A stretch of DNA of 7,169 bases, taken from the NCBI GenBank assembly GCA_013336025.1, contig JAAXUM010000077.1, positions 1 to 7,169 of the forward strand, given 5' to 3'. Below the pieces are notes generated by a model that was not told the origin of the DNA, made no database searches, and saw nothing but the letters and a program-made list of their open reading frames with translations. Positions within the stretch are counted from its first letter, which is position 1; each line of letters opens with the position of its first letter. Shown here piece by piece: positions 6,408 to 7,169 of this stretch. The stretch comes from Chlorobiaceae bacterium. GTDB taxonomy: Bacteria > Bacteroidota > Chlorobiia > Chlorobiales > Chlorobiaceae. A program made the position numbers and the translations under genes.

Positions 6408-7109
6408 TCAATCTTCAAAACTTTTCGTATCAAGCAGATCGGGACGCCTCAGGGTTGTTCGCTGCAGGGCATTATCATAACGCCACTGCTCAATATTCCG
6501 ATGATTACCTGACAACAAAACCTCCGGAACTTTCATTCCTCTGAACTCCGACGGTCTGGTATAATAAACACTATCAAGCATTCCTGTCTGAAAAGAATCC
6601 GTCAATGCCGACTCACTGTCGCCAAGCACTCCCGGAATCAATCGCACAATCGCGTCCATAATAAGCAGTGCCGGTATCTCTCCTCCCGAAACCACCACAT
6701 CACCAACTGACAGTTCCATGGTTACAAGCGTCTGACGAACCCGTTCGTCAAGAGCCTTGTAGTGCCCACAGAGAATGATCAGGTTTTTCAAGCGGGAAAA
6801 CCGGTTTGCAAGAGGCTGATCAAAAGGCTTGCCGTCCGGTGTTGGAAAAATCACCGCATCATACGTCCTCTCACCCATAAGGGTTTCAATACATGAAAAA
6901 ACCGGTTCAGGACGCAGCACCATTCCTGCTCCGCCGCCAAACGGCGTATCGTCAACCTGCCGGTATTTCCCCAGTCCATAGTCGTGAAGGTTATGGACAT
7001 GAATTTCCGCATACTTTTTTTTCCTGGCTATGCTCAAAAGACCGTTGTCAAGGGCCGAATCGAAAAAACCGGGAATAACGGAAATAACATCAATCCTCAT
7101 CGCATCCAT
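6408..7109 (-). CDS. trmD: tRNA (guanine(37)-N1)-methyltransferase TrmD
   Basis: A 233-residue SPOUT-class methyltransferase that uses S-adenosylmethionine to make m1G at position 37, next to the anticodon, which prevents +1 frameshifting. Motifs: [17 protein letters not shown] at 53-69; [12 protein letters not shown] at 113-124 and [15 protein letters not shown] at 134-148, which build the trefoil-knot cofactor pocket; RLIPGVLG at 156-163; and DSF at 171-173 followed by YYTRP. Arg156 and Asp171 are spaced like the catalytic Arg154/Asp169 pair known from Haemophilus TrmD. The C-terminal tRNA-binding part has VLLSGNH and RRPDLL. ATG at 7109 and ATG at 7100 (giving MRIDVIS) are both possible starts. 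The shorter form better matches the usual N-terminus of the family, and the longer one has AGGG 11 bases ahead. It is followed by rplS after 30 bases, the classical operon arrangement. Confidence 0.96.
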   Translation of the reverse strand: MDAMRIDVISVIPGFFDSALDNGLLSIARKKKYAEIHVHNLHDYGLGKYRQVDDTPFGGGAGMVLRPEPVFSCIETLMGERTYDAVIFPTPDGKPFDQPLANRFSRLKNLIILCGHYKALDERVRQTLVTMELSVGDVVVSGGEIPALLIMDAIVRLIPGVLGDSESALTDSFQTGMLDSVYYTRPSEFRGMKVPEVLLSGNHRNIEQWRYDNALQRTTLRRPDLLDTKSFED

Positions 7110-7169
7110 GCACTGAGATTCCCTGAAACAATCCTGTCAAGAACACTCTTTTACAAAAACTCATAAAAC

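Noticed and set aside
7110..7141. TTGACA on the minus strand as a -35 box for trmD
   Set aside because: The hexamer is perfect, but nothing like a -10 box lies 16-18 bases downstream.
7110..7169. Possible C-terminus of rimM upstream of trmD
   Set aside because: rimM is expected here from the conserved operon order, and one frame ends with a stop at 7151-7153. Only five codons would be visible, too few to identify.

Overview
This window looks like the chromosome of a green sulfur bacterium (Chlorobiota, Chlorobium/Prosthecochloris-like). That is inferred from the ribosomal protein L19 and TrmD sequences, which resemble Chlorobium proteins as I remember them, and from the mid-range GC content. 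No marker here fixes the genus.

The left part (about 1-2121) reads on the minus strand and looks like the edge of a surface-glycan locus. In transcription order it has a multi-pass membrane protein of the flippase-like UPF0104/LPG-synthase-TM family, a GT-B-like protein joined to it by a 4-base stop/start overlap, and the first 23 codons of a CMP-sialic-acid-synthetase-like cytidylyltransferase (NeuA type) that runs off the window. The middle protein carries QEG, KLHP and SST motifs in the order used by bacterial (poly)sialyltransferases. Beside a NeuA-like gene this makes it a candidate, possibly undescribed, nonulosonate glycosyltransferase. This is the most interesting lead in the window.

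A gap of about 740 bases (2122-2864) with two small perfect hairpins and no convincing gene separates this block from a plus-strand long-chain acyl-CoA synthetase (AMP-forming, 610 residues). That gene converges on a minus-strand MutY-type DNA glycosylase, with a symmetric hairpin between the two. The MutY homologue keeps the catalytic Glu and Asp and the helix-hairpin-helix. It lacks all four cysteines of the usual 4Fe-4S cluster and the C-terminal NUDIX-like 8-oxoG-recognition domain.

The right part (6015-7109) is the conserved trmD-rplS pair on the minus strand, ending in a strong hairpin just after rplS. The housekeeping genes (trmD, rplS, mutY, acyl-CoA synthetase) look intact and ordinary apart from the clusterless MutY. 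The novelty potential lies in the left-hand glycan block.
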